Positions 61,696 through 64,000 of a stretch of 64,000 nt of DNA are shown here, piece by piece. The stretch lies in contig JAXLQL010000002.1 of NCBI GenBank assembly GCA_046331625.1, positions 248,001-312,000 of the forward strand, in the 5' to 3' direction. A program made the position numbers and the translations under genes. Below the pieces are notes generated by a model, which was not told the origin of the DNA, made no database searches, and saw only the letters and a list, made by a program, of their open reading frames with translations. Origin of the DNA: JAXLQL01 sp046331625. GTDB lineage: Bacteria; Acidobacteriota; Terriglobia; Bryobacterales; Bryobacteraceae. Each line of letters starts with the position of its first letter. The first letter of the stretch is position 1.

Positions 61696-62121
61696 TCAGT
61701 TTCGCCGCCGGAGGCGGCGGACCATCCGAAAGCAGTTGTAGCCGCCCTTCCGCTCATAGCTCGTCTCATCCATCAGATGGATCGCCATATAGATCCCCAG
61801 ACCTCCTCCGCGCCGCTGCTCGAGCGGAGCGTGGACGCCGGGCTCCGGATGAGCCAAAGGATTGAATGGGCGGCCACGATCGCGGATCTCCACCGTGACT
61901 GCTTCCTCGCCGGCCGCCACCGCCAGTCCGATCTGCTCGTCCGCGCTGTTGTGCCGCATGACGTTGGTGAGGATCTCTTCGATCGCGATGTTCAGGTCGG
62001 CCTGCGCATCTTCGTTCACTTCGTGGGCCACCCAGAACGCATCCAGCCGTTCAATGGCCTTCCACAAGTTGGCCAGTTCGTTCGGGACCTCCATCGAAAG
62101 TTCTGGAGAGACGGCCTTCAC
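61696..62121 (-). CDS. RsbW-like anti-sigma regulatory kinase
   Basis: About 141 residues from a GTG at 62121; ATG 62094 and longer frames up to 62235 are alternatives, and the upstream residues look non-coding. All motifs are intact: N-box IAIEEILTNVMRHN, G1 EIRDRGRPFNPL, G2 RGGGLGIYMAIHLM. It is a functional-looking serine kinase for STAS proteins. Its stop shares a TGATCA palindrome with the permease stop. Confidence 0.85.
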   Translation of the reverse strand: MKAVSPELSMEVPNELANLWKAIERLDAFWVAHEVNEDAQADLNIAIEEILTNVMRHNSADEQIGLAVAAGEEAVTVEIRDRGRPFNPLAHPEPGVHAPLEQRRGGGLGIYMAIHLMDETSYERKGGYNCFRMVRRLRRRN

Positions 62122-62348
62122 AACCCCCAGTCTATCAGCGCATGCCGTGCCAAGAAAGTGAATTTCCGGATACGGCCGGGTGCCATCTACCCGCTCGACT
62201 ATGTTTCTATTCGGTGTCAATTTCATGAATTTCACACGCGACCGGCGCCTGGATGGCGGTTGCGGTAGGTTTTTGGCGCTGTAGGAGTTGTGGGACGCAA
62301 GGATGCTTGCCTTAGGCGGCCGCCAAGCCCTATAGTGTATGAATCGAC

Positions 62349-64000
62349 ATGAGACGAACGCTCGAGTTCGTCAGGAGGTTCCTGTTGTCCCCTAAGAACA
62401 AACCATTGCGTCCCCGCCGTCATTTGACGAGCGCTGCCATCCTGCTGGCCGGCGCCGCCGCAGTCACAGCTGCAGCGAATGCCGACGATCGCGACGCGCT
62501 CCGATACTTCAAGAACTACTTCGTGACCGGCGATTACGCCACCGCCGGCGTTGGCCTGCGTGCGAAAGGTGTGGGCGGGCTGGCAACCGGAACGATCAAC
62601 ATGACCGCCGTGCCAGACGGCGCGGACGTGATCGCCGCGTTCCTGTACTGGCAGTCGGTAGAGACGACCGCTTCGCCGTCTTCGACGAACGGCTTCTTCC
62701 GAGGGAAGGCGATCGTGGGGAGGCAGTTGGGCGATCCAAAGAATCCGGCCTGCTGGAGCTCGGGAGGAACCACGGGTCCGGCTGGATCGGCGGGGCGCGT
62801 TTACCGGGCCGACGTACTGCGGTACCTTCCGGTGGACAAGACGCGCAACATTCGCCTCGGCAACGGCGCTCATGAAGTGCGCCTCCCCGATAGCGGCGCT
62901 ACGGGAAATGGCAATGCTCCTTACACGAACGGCGCCACGCTGGTAGTGGTGTATCGCGTGATCGTTCCTGGGAACCCGGCCGCCGTTCCTCTGCGGTCCG
63001 TGGTGATTTACGATGGCGCGTACACCATTGCGAAGCATTCCGAAGGGCTCCATCAACGGCTGGCGGGATTCTATCAGGCTGCTCCGAACGCCGGCGCGCG
63101 CATCACTCCGATCGCGGGCAACGGGCAGTCCGGTATGTCGACGGACTTCGAAATCAACGGCCAGGGCGTGGCGAAGAGCGGATTCGCGGGTGCGCACGGC
63201 TCCCGGTGGGACAACCCCTCGTTCCCCTTCGCGCTCGCGGCCAACGCCTCGTCGTTCCAAGTGGAAGCCGATCCGGACAACAACCAGACCTGCCTCACCT
63301 TCGGCGCTTTCGTCGCCAGCACTGCGGTCACCGATTCGGATCGCGACGGCCTGCTCGACACCTGGGAAACCAGCGGCATGCACTTCAATCCCGGCACGGC
63401 CACGACGCCCGCCACCTTCGGCGGCTGCGCCGATTATCCGAACGAGCCGTGCGTGAACTTGCCCCGCATGGGCGCGCTCAACGGTCAGAAGGACATCTTC
63501 CTCGAAATGGACTGGATGGAAGGCTCCAACGACAACCGGCCCGGCACGCACCAGCATAAACCCAAGCTCGATGCACTGACGCAGGTGGCCGCCGCGTTCA
63601 AACGCCAAAACGTCCGGTTGCATTTCGACGTCGGGAACAACTACCAGAACGTCGCAGTTGGTCCGGATTACGCCGTCGTGCCTGCCACCTATGCGCAAGG
63701 CGGCGAGATCGTCCAGGAATCCTCGCTGCTGTGCCCGAACGCTCGAACGCCGATGGCCAACTGCGCCTACACGACGCAATACTCCACGATGAGCTTCAAA
63801 AAAGGATTCGCCAGCGTGCGCGATGGCAACTTTCCGCTCGGGCTGCCCCGCCGCTTTTCGCATGACCGCAAGGATGTCTTCCACTACGTACTCTGGGGAC
63901 ACGCCTTCGCCGGCCCCATGGATCCCGTGACGGGCAAGCCAATCGGCGCCGAGCCGAAGTCGTACTCCGGTGTGGCAGACCGCCCGGGTGGCGACGTGCT
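62349..64000 (+). CDS. Large exported protein with Ca-binding DxDxDG motif (3' end outside window)
   Basis: Open from the ATG at 62349 to the right edge (550 codons seen). A TTG at 62385 with AGGAGG six bases upstream may be the true start, giving a neat signal peptide (HLTSAAILLAGAAAVTAAA). The first domain has IAAFLYWQSVETTASPSSTN and later LVVVYRVIVPG, followed by TDSDRDGLLDTWETSGMHF, a calcium-binding thrombospondin type 3-like motif. IFLEMDWMEGSNDN and the later Cys-containing segments suggest a secreted enzyme or adhesin. The identity is not recognised. Confidence 0.75.
   Translation, partial: MRRTLEFVRRFLLSPKNKPLRPRRHLTSAAILLAGAAAVTAAANADDRDALRYFKNYFVTGDYATAGVGLRAKGVGGLATGTINMTAVPDGADVIAAFLYWQSVETTASPSSTNGFFRGKAIVGRQLGDPKNPACWSSGGTTGPAGSAGRVYRADVLRYLPVDKTRNIRLGNGAHEVRLPDSGATGNGNAPYTNGATLVVVYRVIVPGNPAAVPLRSVVIYDGAYTIAKHSEGLHQRLAGFYQAAPNAGARITPIAGNGQSGMSTDFEINGQGVAKSGFAGAHGSRWDNPSFPFALAANASSFQVEADPDNNQTCLTFGAFVASTAVTDSDRDGLLDTWETSGMHFNPGTATTPATFGGCADYPNEPCVNLPRMGALNGQKDIFLEMDWMEGSNDNRPGTHQHKPKLDALTQVAAAFKRQNVRLHFDVGNNYQNVAVGPDYAVVPATYAQGGEIVQESSLLCPNARTPMANCAYTTQYSTMSFKKGFASVRDGNFPLGLPRRFSHDRKDVFHYVLWGHAFAGPMDPVTGKPIGAEPKSYSGVADRPGGDV

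Noticed and set aside
1..64000. tRNA, rRNA or CRISPR loci
   Set aside because: No cloverleaf-type sequence, rRNA core or regularly spaced direct repeats with unique spacers was found by eye.

Overview
The window is GC-rich DNA, dense with genes, and most probably comes from a soil-type member of the Acidobacteriota, order Bryobacterales (relatives of Candidatus Solibacter, Bryobacter or Paludibaculum). The grounds are the TIGR03437 domain at the left edge, a large carboxypeptidase-regulatory/TonB (Oar-like) receptor, PEP-CTERM proteins, many Tat-exported catabolic enzymes (sulfatase, Gfo/Idh/MocA oxidoreductase, enolase-superfamily enzyme, SelA-like PLP enzyme), DUF1570, DUF3616 and DUF4159 proteins, FG-GAP/VCBS repeats and numerous dispersed short repeats. 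No rRNA, tRNA, CRISPR array or complete insertion sequence was seen.

Layout. 1-6.1 kb: secreted proteins, a sigma-54 activator with a degenerate receiver and, divergent from it, a rhodanese whose catalytic cysteine codon is TGA (probable selenocysteine), coupled to a small membrane protein. 6.1-7.5 kb: gene-free, with repeats. 7.5-19.9 kb: SelA-like PLP enzyme, a two-component pair, di-heme peroxidase, oxidoreductase, a dead HigB toxin beside an intact HigA, enolase-superfamily enzyme, SIR2 protein, ECF sigma and anti-sigma. 20-27 kb: secreted ADP-ribosylglycohydrolase, DUF1570 protease, then a decayed zone (repeat array, ECF remnant, DinB remnant, MITE). 27-34 kb: a c-type cytochrome/universal stress operon divergent from a PAS hybrid kinase, receiver and sigma-54 regulator operon. 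34-43 kb: VCBS protein, deacetylase, TonB receptor, PRC-barrel protein. 43-51 kb: LOG-like protein, MITE, carbamoyltransferase with a deacetylase, Uma2, spermidine-synthase-like protein. 50.6-54 kb: REP-like repeats, sugar oxidoreductase and isomerase, DUF3616. 54-56 kb: intact Phd/YefM antitoxin with a broken YoeB toxin, a broken XRE regulator, DMP19. 56-62 kb: DUF4159, fabF, acpP, then STAS/RsbW partner-switching genes around an NCS2-type permease that carries a C-terminal RsbW-like domain. The right edge holds a truncated secreted protein.

How the genes fit together. Extracellular polymer breakdown and uptake (sulfatase, Tat enzymes, TonB receptor, deacetylases, carbamoyltransferase) sit among many signalling genes: two sigma-54 activators, two histidine kinases, an ECF/anti-sigma pair and partner-switch modules. 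The most notable items are the candidate Sec-rhodanese with a possible bacterial SECIS, the permease flanked by STAS and RsbW genes, a roughly 285-bp MITE family (two full copies and one fragment, the fragment supplying a neighbour's stop codon), and two toxin-antitoxin loci in which the toxin is dead but the antitoxin is intact.
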